Assembly (NCBI RefSeq): GCF_001866655.1
Contig: NZ_MLYR01000131.1
Span: forward strand, 1-36,760
Direction: 5' to 3'
Source: Bacillus sp. MUM 116
Lineage (GTDB): Bacteria > Bacillota > Bacilli > Bacillales > Cytobacillaceae
Length of the DNA: 36,760 nucleotides
The notes below the pieces were generated by a model that saw only the letters and a program-made list of their open reading frames with translations, did no database searches and was not told the DNA's origin. Made by a program: the position numbers and the translations under genes. Of this stretch, positions 8,309-15,878 are shown in pieces (position 1 is the stretch's first letter; the number at the start of each line of letters is the position of its first letter).

Positions 8309-8327
8309 TTCACCTCATTATTTGAAT

Positions 8328-9509
8328 TTATAAGCACAGGTTTTCATAGATGACCGACAGCCCCATGCCTCCGGCCATACAAAGTGTTACCATCCCGTAC
8401 TTAGTCTTGGAGCGTAACATTTCGTGCATTAAAGTCACCGTTAATTTCGCACCTGTAGCACCTACCGGATGACCGAGTGCAATCGCACCGCCATTCACAT
8501 TTACTTTTTCAGGGTCTAAATTTAATTCTTTTATGACAGCTAATGCTTGGGCAGCAAAAGCCTCATTTAGTTCAATTAGGCCAATTTGATCCAATGTTAA
8601 ATCCGCTTTTTGCAGTGCCTTTTTTGTAGCAGGGACAGGGCCGATTCCCATCACATTTGCTTCTACCCCGGCACTTGCAAACGCTTTTATTTTTAAGAGC
8701 GGTTTGATTCCTCTTTCTTCCGCCTTCTCCTTTGACATCATCAATACTGCTGCTGCCCCATCGTTCATCGGACACGCATTTCCGGCAGTAATGAATCCGT
8801 TATTTTTGAAGGCCGGAGGAAGTTTTGCTAATTTTTCTAGTTGAATATCCATCCGAACCGACTCATCTGTTTGAAAAAAATAATTTCCTTTTCGATCTTT
8901 AATTTCGAGTGGAATAATTTCTTCCTCGAAATATTTGTTTTCAATCGCTTTTGCTGCCTTTTTATGGCTCTCTATGGCAAATTGATCCTGTTCTTCACGT
9001 GAGATTCCGTATATTTCTGCCAAGCGCTCTGCTGTCATTCCCATATGTTCATTTTCCAGAGAACATATAAGTCCATCCGTTAACAAGGCATCTTCCATTT
9101 CCAGATTACCAAACTTACTTCCCCAGCGATTTTTTACGAGATAGGGAACTTGACTCATACTTTCGACGCCGCCGGCAATGATCACATCTTCTTGACCAGT
9201 TTGAATCGTAAGTGCAGCATTTGTAATTGCCTTCAAACCTGAACCGCACGCTTTAATGACAACACTCCCTGGAACGCTAGCAGGGAATCCAGCTAATTGG
9301 GATGAGATTCTTGCCGAGTTTAAACCGCCGCCATGCACATAACCATGGCCAAAAATTACTTCATTCACACCTTCTTTTTCCAAAGACGTTCTTTTCATTA
9401 ACCCCTCTAACACTTGCCGGCCCATTTCTTTGGCGGGCACATTTTTAAGAGATTTTCCAAATGCTCCAACTGCCGTACGGACACCTGCTACAATGACAGC
9501 CTCATTCAT
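8328..9509 (-). CDS. Thiolase (acetyl-CoA acyltransferase)
   Basis: This soluble thiolase cleaves a 3-oxoacyl-CoA with CoA into acetyl-CoA and a shortened acyl-CoA. All three catalytic elements are present (counting from GTG 9518): nucleophile C91 in VIKACGSGLKA, H350 in GGAIALGHPVGATGAK, and C380 in LCMAGGMG; NEAF is at 318-321. The segment GHGYVHGGGLNSARISSQLAGFP and the motif TAGNACPMNDGAAA differ from the usual PhaA/FadA wording, suggesting a specialised substrate. I choose the ATG at 9509 (MNEAVIVAGVRT), with AAGGAG 8 nt upstream; the in-frame GTG at 9518 would be too close to it. It follows the CoA-transferase directly, so it probably receives that enzyme's product. Confidence 0.9.
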   Translation of the reverse strand: MNEAVIVAGVRTAVGAFGKSLKNVPAKEMGRQVLEGLMKRTSLEKEGVNEVIFGHGYVHGGGLNSARISSQLAGFPASVPGSVVIKACGSGLKAITNAALTIQTGQEDVIIAGGVESMSQVPYLVKNRWGSKFGNLEMEDALLTDGLICSLENEHMGMTAERLAEIYGISREEQDQFAIESHKKAAKAIENKYFEEEIIPLEIKDRKGNYFFQTDESVRMDIQLEKLAKLPPAFKNNGFITAGNACPMNDGAAAVLMMSKEKAEERGIKPLLKIKAFASAGVEANVMGIGPVPATKKALQKADLTLDQIGLIELNEAFAAQALAVIKELNLDPEKVNVNGGAIALGHPVGATGAKLTVTLMHEMLRSKTKYGMVTLCMAGGMGLSVIYENLCL

Positions 9510-9521
9510 TTCCTTCACTCC

Positions 9522-10184
9522 TTATTCCGCTAACCCAACTGCAACTTTTAATGGTGCATCGGTATGCTTAATAACATCTTCTACGGTATACGGCTCCATG
9601 ACTTCTTTTAAGACCAAGCCTTGTTCTGTGACCTCCATGACAGCCATTTCTGTAATAATTAAATCAACGCAAGTTCCGGCAGTAAGTGGTAATGTACATT
9701 CCTTTAAAATTTTTGAATCCCCATTTTTATTCGTATGATTCATCAGGACAATCACTTTTTTCGATTTTTGGGCGAGGTCCATTGCCCCTCCCATTCCCGG
9801 AACCCGCTTTCCGGGAACAATCCAATTCGCCAAATCACCCTTTTCGCTAACTTCAAGCGCACCCAGGATGGTAATATCCAAATAGCCGCGGCGAATCATC
9901 CCAAATGCTATGGAACTATCAAAATAGGAAGCTCCTTTAACTAAGGAAACAGGGTAACCTCCAGCATTGCAGAGGTTCGGATCTGAATCTTCCTTTGCCG
10001 GAGTTGGACCGGTGCCTAAAATCCCATTTTCTGCATGGAACTGTACAAAAATATCAGAAGGAATATAATCAGCAACCAAAGTTGGAATTCCGATTCCAAG
10101 ATTTACAAACATTCCATCCTTGATTTCTTGTGCAGCACGTCTAGCAATCCTTTGCCGTACTTCTATTCCCAAACCCATTTCCAT
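9522..10184 (-). CDS. 3-oxoacid CoA-transferase, subunit B (YodR-like)
   Basis: This is the beta subunit of a family I CoA-transferase, 220 residues. It carries the catalytic glutamate motif as HAENGILG (E52), which forms the glutamyl-CoA thioester in this family. Other family motifs are VNLGIGIPTLVADY near the N-terminus and GMGGAMDLAQ in the middle. With subunit A it would move CoA from succinyl-CoA or acetyl-CoA to a beta-keto acid. The start ATG 10184 lies inside the end of subunit A (22-bp overlap) with GGGAG 4 nt upstream, indicating translational coupling and a fixed subunit ratio. It is very close in plan to B. subtilis YodR/ScoB; synteny favours a YodR role. Confidence 0.9.
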   Translation of the reverse strand: MEMGLGIEVRQRIARRAAQEIKDGMFVNLGIGIPTLVADYIPSDIFVQFHAENGILGTGPTPAKEDSDPNLCNAGGYPVSLVKGASYFDSSIAFGMIRRGYLDITILGALEVSEKGDLANWIVPGKRVPGMGGAMDLAQKSKKVIVLMNHTNKNGDSKILKECTLPLTAGTCVDLIITEMAVMEVTEQGLVLKEVMEPYTVEDVIKHTDAPLKVAVGLAE

Positions 10185-10858
10185 GTCACTCCCTTACTTG
10201 GTATTACCATATCAACAAAGATTCCCGGTGTTACAATTGCCTCCGGATCAAGCTCTCCGACTGGAACGATTTCATCCACTTCAGCAATCGTAAAATCCCC
10301 AGCCATCGCCACGAGCGGATTAAAATTACGCGCACTTTTATCAAAGACAAGGTTTCCAAGAGGATCTGCTTTTAAAGCATGAACAATGGCGACTTCTGCG
10401 GTAAGTGCTTTTTCAATCATATAGTCCTTACCGTCCACTGTTACGATTTCTTTTCCTTTCTCGGCAATAGTTCCAAAACCCACATCCGTTAAAATTCCAC
10501 CCAATCCCATTCCACCTGCGCGGATCCGTTCAGCCAAGGTTCCTTGCGGAGAAAATTCTACTTCCATTTTACCTTCAGTCATTAACTTCCCCGCATTTGG
10601 ATTCGATCCAATATGGGAAGTAATCAGTTTCTTTACTTTTCCGGCAGTGACTAATCTTCCAATCCCAATATCAGGAAACCCCGTATCATTTCCGATTAAA
10701 TGTAAATCTTTGCAGCCTTTTTTCAAAATTCCATCCACTAATGATGGCGGGGTGCCAATCCCACCAAATCCTCCGTACATTAAGGTACATCCATCTGAAA
10801 TATGAGAGAGAGCTTCTTGTAATGTAGCTACCTTTCCTTTTTTAGACAGGGATTGCAT
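10163..10858 (-). CDS. 3-oxoacid CoA-transferase, subunit A (YodS-like)
   Basis: This is the alpha subunit of the CoA-transferase, about 231 residues. Family motifs seen are YGGFGGIGTPPSLVDGI near the N-terminus, IGSNPNAGKLMTEGKMEVEF, and GGMGLGGILTDVGFGT. The frame is open further upstream, but the ATG at 10858 (MQSLSKKGKV) has a perfect AGGAGGG 7 nt upstream and is the clear start. It overlaps the end of the class III aminotransferase by 17 bp and the start of subunit B by 22 bp, so aminotransferase, A and B form a tightly coupled block. Confidence 0.92.
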   Translation of the reverse strand: MQSLSKKGKVATLQEALSHISDGCTLMYGGFGGIGTPPSLVDGILKKGCKDLHLIGNDTGFPDIGIGRLVTAGKVKKLITSHIGSNPNAGKLMTEGKMEVEFSPQGTLAERIRAGGMGLGGILTDVGFGTIAEKGKEIVTVDGKDYMIEKALTAEVAIVHALKADPLGNLVFDKSARNFNPLVAMAGDFTIAEVDEIVPVGELDPEAIVTPGIFVDMVIPSKGVTWKWVWE

Positions 10859-12206
10859 CGGTCTTCCCTCCTGTTTGTGTAAGCTCAAATTGCACCTCAG
10901 CGATTGCTTCTTCCAAAATTTCCACTACACGATTAATTTCTTCTTTTGTAATTACCAGCGGCGGAGCAATAATAATGGAATCACCTTCGCCATTAATGGC
11001 TCCCGCAGCCGGATATACGATTAATCCTTTTTTGAATGCTCGCTCAATGATGCGGCCCGTTACATTTAATTGAGATGGGAAAGATGTTTTTTTGTCCCGG
11101 TCTGAAACAAATTCCATCCCTAATAACAGCCCTTTTCCTCTTACATCCCCAATCATTTCATAGGTGCTATATAAGTTTTTTAATTTTTCATAGAGATACT
11201 GGCCTTGTTCTTCTGCTTTTTGAACAAGTTGATGTTTCTCAACATATTCCAATACTTTTAAAGAAACAGCTGCTGATTGCGGATTCGCACTATACGTATG
11301 GCCGCCTAAAACCACCTTGGATCCGTTTAAAATAGGATCCATGACCCGGTCACTGACAATAGTAGCTGCGATTGGAGTATAGCCTGCACTCATTCCTTTT
11401 CCGAGAGTAATCAGATCCGGAATCGCATTCCAATGCTCCATCGCAAACATCTTTCCAGTTCGGCCAATACCGGTCATGACTTCATCGGCAATAAATAAAA
11501 TATTATATTGATCGCAAATTTCTCTAATCCGCTCATAATATCCCGGTGGAGGTGTGATTGCACCGCCTGAAGCACCAACAATTGGCTCTGCAATAAAGGC
11601 TGCAACCGTTTCTGCTCCAAAGCGTTGAAGGGCTGTCTCAAGCTCATTTGCACAAGTAACGCCCCATTCTTCTTCCGTTACACCATCCGGACGGCGATAC
11701 GTATAAGGAGCAGATATAGTTGGATAATCAGCCAATAATGAATTAAATCCGCGTCTTCTTAATACATGGCCTGACATGGATAGAGCTCCAATGGTAATCC
11801 CGTGGTAACCAATCCATCTGGAGATAATACGTTTCTTTTGCGGCAACCCTTTTTCATTCCAATGTTGGATGGCAATTTTCATTGCCGTTTCGGTCGCTTC
11901 AGAACCGCTATTAACAAAAAATGACCAGTTCAGATCTCCAGGAGCTAAATCGCTCAATTTTTTCGCTAATTTTTCAGCGGGTTCACTTGTAAATTGGCCG
12001 CGATAAGAAAAAGAAATTTTTTGTGCCTGGTCATACATGGCATCAATCACCTCTTGTACACCATGTCCAATGCTTGCCGTTACGGCTCCTGAAGCACCAT
12101 CGATATATTTATTACCTTCTGTATCATAGATATAAATTCCCTTTCCATGTGAAGCAGCAGGATATTTTACACCTAATACTGGTTTAATTAAATAATCACG
12201 TTCCAT
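10842..12206 (-). CDS. Class III PLP aminotransferase (YodT-like), first gene of the catabolic operon
   Basis: This 454-residue omega/beta-amino-acid-type aminotransferase has the class III landmarks: NSGSEATETAMKIA (phosphate-binding G101-S102), the pyridine-N aspartate D241 in IADEVMTGIGRTG, the PLP lysine K270 in LGKGMSAGYTPIAA, and the GGHTYSANP motif. It is close to B. subtilis YodT. Followed by a CoA-transferase and a thiolase, it most simply turns a 3-amino acid into a 3-keto acid, using 2-oxoglutarate or pyruvate as amino acceptor. The start ATG 12206 has AGAGGAGA 8 nt upstream. The gene is preceded by a good sigma-A promoter at 12281-12309 and is divergent from the PucR regulator. 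Confidence 0.9.
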   Translation of the reverse strand: MERDYLIKPVLGVKYPAASHGKGIYIYDTEGNKYIDGASGAVTASIGHGVQEVIDAMYDQAQKISFSYRGQFTSEPAEKLAKKLSDLAPGDLNWSFFVNSGSEATETAMKIAIQHWNEKGLPQKKRIISRWIGYHGITIGALSMSGHVLRRRGFNSLLADYPTISAPYTYRRPDGVTEEEWGVTCANELETALQRFGAETVAAFIAEPIVGASGGAITPPPGYYERIREICDQYNILFIADEVMTGIGRTGKMFAMEHWNAIPDLITLGKGMSAGYTPIAATIVSDRVMDPILNGSKVVLGGHTYSANPQSAAVSLKVLEYVEKHQLVQKAEEQGQYLYEKLKNLYSTYEMIGDVRGKGLLLGMEFVSDRDKKTSFPSQLNVTGRIIERAFKKGLIVYPAAGAINGEGDSIIIAPPLVITKEEINRVVEILEEAIAEVQFELTQTGGKTDAIPV

Positions 12207-12280
12207 TGCCTATGTCTCCTCTCTTCAGAGCAAATTCTATATATTAAAAACCTTAAAATTATTTTTCTACTGTAATTAAA

Positions 12281-12309
12281 ATAGTAAGTTTTTTTCTAAA
12301 GATTCACAA
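12281..12309 (-). promoter_or_regulatory. Sigma-A promoter of the aminotransferase/CoA-transferase operon
   Basis: On the minus strand TTGTGA (12304-12309) and TACTAT (12281-12286) are separated by exactly 17 nt. Transcription would begin near 12274, about 70 nt upstream of the aminotransferase ATG. The palindrome at 12342-12358 lies just upstream of this -35 box, where an activator could bind. Confidence 0.65.
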
Positions 12310-12341
12310 TTCGACAAAAAGATGAAATAATAGAGTTGGAT

Positions 12342-12359
12342 TTATACACCATGTATAAT
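12342..12359. promoter_or_regulatory. Palindromic operator candidate and -10 box of the pucR-like gene
   Basis: The perfect inverted repeat TTATACA-CCA-TGTATAA (12342-12358) overlaps a plus-strand -10 box TATAAT (12354-12359). Its centre is about 75 bp upstream of the divergent operon's predicted start. This arrangement suggests autorepression of the regulator and activation of the operon by the same protein. No good -35 is visible for the plus-strand promoter. Confidence 0.55.
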
Positions 12360-12394
12360 AAAACACCAAAAAATATAACAGAGGACTGATTTCT

Positions 12395-13561
12395 TTGGCG
12401 ATTCGCATCCATGAAGCTTTACAGCTTCCAATCATGAAACAAACCAATTTGATTGCTGGTAAAAACGGGCTCCAAAATTGGATTAAATGGGTAACGATTG
12501 TGGAGGTAATTGAGGATATCAATCGTCTTCAAGAGGGAGAATTCCTGATTACGACCGGATTTGGCTTGGGAGAAAATGAAGAAAAACAAGCGGAATTCAA
12601 AAGGCTGTTATCCATAGGGAAACTTTCCGGAGTGGCGTTATATACCGGAGTATATCTGAAAGAAATTCCGCCATCCTTTATTGCGATTGCCGACCAATAT
12701 GCCCTGCCATTAATTGAGATTCCCTCAAACATTAATTTTTCGATGATTACAAAAGAGTTGCTTGAGCAAATTATCAATAAACAAAGCCAAACATTCGAAC
12801 AGAGTAATTTTCTTGAGGCTCTCTTAAACCAGCCTATCCTGAATAAAGCAGATCTCATCGAACGCGGAAAGAAATTTGGAGTGGATTTTACAAAACCGCA
12901 AACAATTTTTTCAGTGCATTTCCCTGCTTTAATCGATGAAAATAGCAAAGAATCGATCGCCGAAGCAATCCAATCGGTTTTAAAAAATAAGAAACGGCCC
13001 TTTTTAACGCGCACCAAATCGGAAAGTGTACTTGTTTTACTGGAGGAAGGCAACGGGGGAATAATTGCGGAGATCTCAAAAGAAGTTTTACAGAGCATAA
13101 AAGCTGCTGCCGGGCCGGTTGCGTTTTCAATTGGAATCGGAAAAACTGTCACCCGTCTTGATATGCTTGTGGAAAGTGCCAAACAAGCCGAACAAGCTGC
13201 TCATCTTTCGCAACTATTCTTTAAACCCCGGCCAATCATTCATTATGATGATTTAAGCTTGTATCAATTGCTTCTTGATATGAAAAATTCCGGAGTGGAT
13301 TTAGCAGAATTTTACAATAGACATCTCAGCAGCTTACTGGAGTCTCAAGGGGTTGATTTTATCACCACGCTTGAAGCGTATTTGCATTATAATCAAAATA
13401 TTAAATATACGGCAGATGAATTATATATTCACCGGCATACGTTAAAATACAGATTGGGACAGATTGAAAAAAAGACAGGGGCTAATCTAAGTTCTTTTGA
13501 AGATTGTACGAAATTGTATTTGGCGGTTATCGCTTATAAATTGTCAAAGTATATTATTTGA
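12395..13561 (+). CDS. PucR-family transcriptional regulator
   Basis: This 388-residue regulator has an N-terminal PucR domain (about 5-125; MAIRIHEALQLPIMKQTNLI, then WVTIVEVIED), a middle GGDEF-like/CdaR region, and a C-terminal PucR-type helix-turn-helix (about 335-385; YTADELYIHRHTLKYRLGQI). The start is TTG at 12395, with GAGG about 9 nt upstream, and it fits the family N-terminus exactly. The gene is divergent from the aminotransferase/CoA-transferase/thiolase operon and is therefore probably its local regulator. PucR relatives often respond to the pathway substrate. The ligand here is unknown. Confidence 0.9.
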   Translation: MAIRIHEALQLPIMKQTNLIAGKNGLQNWIKWVTIVEVIEDINRLQEGEFLITTGFGLGENEEKQAEFKRLLSIGKLSGVALYTGVYLKEIPPSFIAIADQYALPLIEIPSNINFSMITKELLEQIINKQSQTFEQSNFLEALLNQPILNKADLIERGKKFGVDFTKPQTIFSVHFPALIDENSKESIAEAIQSVLKNKKRPFLTRTKSESVLVLLEEGNGGIIAEISKEVLQSIKAAAGPVAFSIGIGKTVTRLDMLVESAKQAEQAAHLSQLFFKPRPIIHYDDLSLYQLLLDMKNSGVDLAEFYNRHLSSLLESQGVDFITTLEAYLHYNQNIKYTADELYIHRHTLKYRLGQIEKKTGANLSSFEDCTKLYLAVIAYKLSKYII

Positions 13562-13578
13562 TTTTGAAAAAAACACAA

Positions 13579-13606
13579 CAGAAGCCACCCTGAAGGATGG
13601 CTTTTG
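13579..13606 (+). terminator. Terminator of the PucR-family gene
   Basis: A 12-bp stem with two imperfect positions (CAGAAGCCACCC at 13579-13590, GGATGGCTTTTG at 13595-13606) has a 4-nt loop and lies 18 bp after the stop codon. The terminal T-run is short (TTTTG), so termination may be partial. Confidence 0.6.
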
Positions 13607-13903
13607 TCAATGCAAAACTATTTTACTTTTAGTTGTGGAGCTGTGCCGATACTGACAATTTTTAAACTCCCAATCTTCTTTCGGCCGGACTAAAAAGTAC
13701 ATTTGATTTTTGCCATTTTTTAAAGGGCCCCTATAATCTTTGGATAGTTTGACATCAATATTTACCGCAAACTCGACTTGAGCAGCACTTTTGCCCACTT
13801 CCTTAAGTTTCTTTATTTCAATCTTTTGAATTCCTTTTTTAAACTGCTTAACATCCAAATTTACATTTATAAGCTGTTCCTGTGAGGTGTTATATAGTTT
13901 CCT
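13607..13903 (-). pseudogene. 5'-truncated remnant of an unrecognised protein gene
   Basis: The open frame encodes about 98 residues ending in TTKSKIVLH. The ORF beginning at TTG 13858 has 83 residues, but natural-looking coding (NTSQEQLINVN) continues upstream of that codon to a TAA at 13904-13906. There is no ATG/GTG and no ribosome binding site, and the upstream part overlaps the end of the neighbouring aminotransferase gene. The sequence (VEFAVNIDVKLSKDYRG, NQMYFLVRPKEDWEF) looks like the C-terminal beta-sheet part of an NTF2-like or lipoprotein domain. I infer a C-terminal fragment left after a rearrangement. I cannot name the family. Confidence 0.5.
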
Positions 13904-15089
13904 TTAAAAGATATCCCAATTTTTTTATTCCCTTAACAATATCTTTTTTATTAGCATAACTAAAAGAAAGACGTAGAAACTCAGTTCCATCTTTTTGATT
14001 TAAGAAAAAGTGTTTACCAGGAATAAACGATACTCCTTCAGATAGAGCTCGATTTAATAAAAGGGAGGTATCGACGCTTGGAATTTTGACCCATACAAAG
14101 TAACCGCCCTTCGGTACAATCCAGGAAACAGATTCCGGAAGGAACTGTTCTAATGCAGAAACCATGACATCACGTTTATTATGGTAGGTATCTCTTAATA
14201 GTTGAAACCGTTCCTTTTCATTTGTTTTTTCTAAGAAAACAGCCATTGTGGCCTGAGCAAATGGATGATCCAGGTCTTTTTTAAACCATGCAAAAGCAGA
14301 AATTAATTCACTTGCTCCTGCTATCCATCCTATCCGCAATCCGGGAGCAACTATTTTTGATAGAGAACCAACATGAATAACCAGCCCTTCCTTATCCATT
14401 GCTTTTAGGGGTAATGGACTCTCATCAAAGCCCAATTCTCCGTATGCATCATCCTCTAAAATAAGAAAGTTATAATTGGCAGCAAGCTCCAATACGTGTT
14501 TCCGACGCTCCGCAGACATGGTTGTCCCAGTAGGATTTTGAAAAGTTAGAATGGTATATAGAAAACGAGGAAGGGCAAGCCCTTTACGTCTCCTTTCCTC
14601 TAATAGTTTTTCTAATTGTTCTGTTTGAAGTCCGTGTTCATCTACTGGAATACTAATAATATTATGAGTATAATTTTTAAATATTTCTAAAGCCTCCATA
14701 TAGGTAGGAGACTCAACAACAATAAATGTTTCATCATCAATCAAAACTCGAGCAATCAGATCGATAGCCTGACAAGCACCAGATGTAATCAGTAGTTCTT
14801 CTTTTGATACATGAATCCCACGCTCCGCCAATCTTTTTTGAATTTTTTCCGTTAATTTTACAATCTTTGGGCTTCCCAGATAATGAAGAGGTAAATCATG
14901 TTCCTCTTCAAGAAGGCCCGCAACAGCTTCCCTTAGTTGCTCAACAGGAACAAGTGCCGGTTCTGGATAGCCAGAACTAAGTCGTATACAATTATCAGGC
15001 ATAACTGGCGCCCATAAACCTGGCGGGTCATTCTTTAAAGCGGCTTTAATATTTTCAGAAAAAAAAGATTCAACCTTCACTTCTACCAT
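13890..15089 (-). CDS. PLP-dependent aminotransferase, MocR/LysN-like fold type I without the HTH domain
   Basis: This 399-residue aminotransferase resembles the C-terminal half of MocR regulators and 2-aminoadipate aminotransferases (LysN). Key residues are N185 in LTFQNPTGTT, D214/Y216 in LEDDAYGELG, the PLP lysine K245 in VGSLSKIVAPGLRIGW, and the C-terminal arginine near EFLRLSFSY. No DNA-binding domain precedes it. The start ATG 15089 has GGAAAGG upstream. It stands alone between two gene remnants and is not obviously part of either neighbouring operon. The substrate could be a broad range of alpha-amino acids; I cannot narrow it down. Confidence 0.85.
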   Translation of the reverse strand: MVEVKVESFFSENIKAALKNDPPGLWAPVMPDNCIRLSSGYPEPALVPVEQLREAVAGLLEEEHDLPLHYLGSPKIVKLTEKIQKRLAERGIHVSKEELLITSGACQAIDLIARVLIDDETFIVVESPTYMEALEIFKNYTHNIISIPVDEHGLQTEQLEKLLEERRRKGLALPRFLYTILTFQNPTGTTMSAERRKHVLELAANYNFLILEDDAYGELGFDESPLPLKAMDKEGLVIHVGSLSKIVAPGLRIGWIAGASELISAFAWFKKDLDHPFAQATMAVFLEKTNEKERFQLLRDTYHNKRDVMVSALEQFLPESVSWIVPKGGYFVWVKIPSVDTSLLLNRALSEGVSFIPGKHFFLNQKDGTEFLRLSFSYANKKDIVKGIKKLGYLLKETI

Positions 15090-15218
15090 GCACCTTTCCT
15101 GTCAATCTTCTTAGTTTGGAATATTAAATAAAAACAAATGTTTCTTGTAAGGGTGTTTATAATGACCAAGTACCATCAAATAAGTTTGATTTCTTTTCAA
15201 AAACAGTTTTCTACTTCA

Positions 15219-15533
15219 CTAGTGATAAAAACGCTCAAACTTGACACGTTCAAGCACTCCTAATGCTGTTTTCATCAAAAAAAAGAATAGAAATCTCCGA
15301 CAGGTCCGAGCAGTGAGTTTTTCCACACCCAGTGCATCGTATGCAAGAAAGAGATGACCGGTGAAAGCTGGGTAGCAAACGATGCCGGCGTAATCTTCTT
15401 TGGTTGAGTCGAAGCCATGAAGAAATACTATAGGGAAAAGTTCTCTGCCACGATGAATGGCTGCAACATCTAAATCAACGTTCTCTACATTGACTGAAAA
15501 TAGTGTCCTAACAAATTCTATTTGCATAAACAT
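15219..15533 (-). pseudogene. Truncated alpha/beta hydrolase (N-terminal part only)
   Basis: The 104-residue frame begins like an alpha/beta hydrolase: a HGFDSTKEDYAG oxyanion-region motif in PIVFLHGFDSTKEDYAG, then YPAFTGHLFLAYDA. The family's next segment is still recognisable as MKTALGVLERVKFERFYH, but a TAG follows exactly where the nucleophile elbow (GHSMGG-type) should begin. Sequence beyond the stop does not restore it. Catalytic Ser, Asp and His are all missing, so it cannot be an active hydrolase. An intact start with GAGG upstream suggests the gene lost its 3' part. Confidence 0.7.
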
Positions 15534-15784
15534 TATCCTCGTATAGTATATTTAGCCCCTTAATTTCGAGCCTGGGTATTTCATAGTTTTACAAATTCAA
15601 GATAATTTTATTGAATTTTCTAAAATTATTCTTCTTGCCTCATTCATCACTAAAATTTTATTGTACTTTTATTTTATTTACAATTTTTTATTTGTAAAAT
15701 AGTAATAAAAATCCATATATCCGGTATTAAAAGAGCTTAAGAAGACAGAAGAACCTGCCTATCCGAATCCTTTATTAGTAAAAA
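15534..15784. other. Very AT-rich spacer with an inverted repeat
   Basis: No gene is recognised. The spacer holds TTTACAA-N8-TTGTAAA at 15677-15698, a possible orphan operator. From about 15715 there is a short plus-strand frame of about 40 codons without a start, which may be a gene scrap. Confidence 0.35.
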
Positions 15785-15816
15785 AAGACCCTTTCCACAG
15801 AAGTGAAAAGAGTCTT
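15785..15816 (-). terminator. Terminator of the ABC/aldolase/aminotransferase operon
   Basis: A 14-bp stem with two mismatches (15785-15798 pairing with 15803-15816) has a 4-nt loop. On the minus strand it is followed by TTTTTT. It lies about 60 bp after the aminotransferase stop codon. Confidence 0.8.
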
Positions 15817-15878
15817 GAAACATTGATAGATTAACGCTTTACGGGAAGGCTCTTGCTATTTGGAAAAACCGGTTGCCT

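Noticed and set aside
9430..10382. Plus-strand ORFs opposite the thiolase and CoA-transferase genes
   Set aside because: They are antisense shadows of well-supported conserved genes, with low-complexity protein content and no ribosome sites.
12529..13182. 217-codon minus-strand ORF opposite the PucR-family gene
   Set aside because: It lies fully inside the regulator gene, whose domains are clear. The translation is unlike any protein and has no ribosome site.
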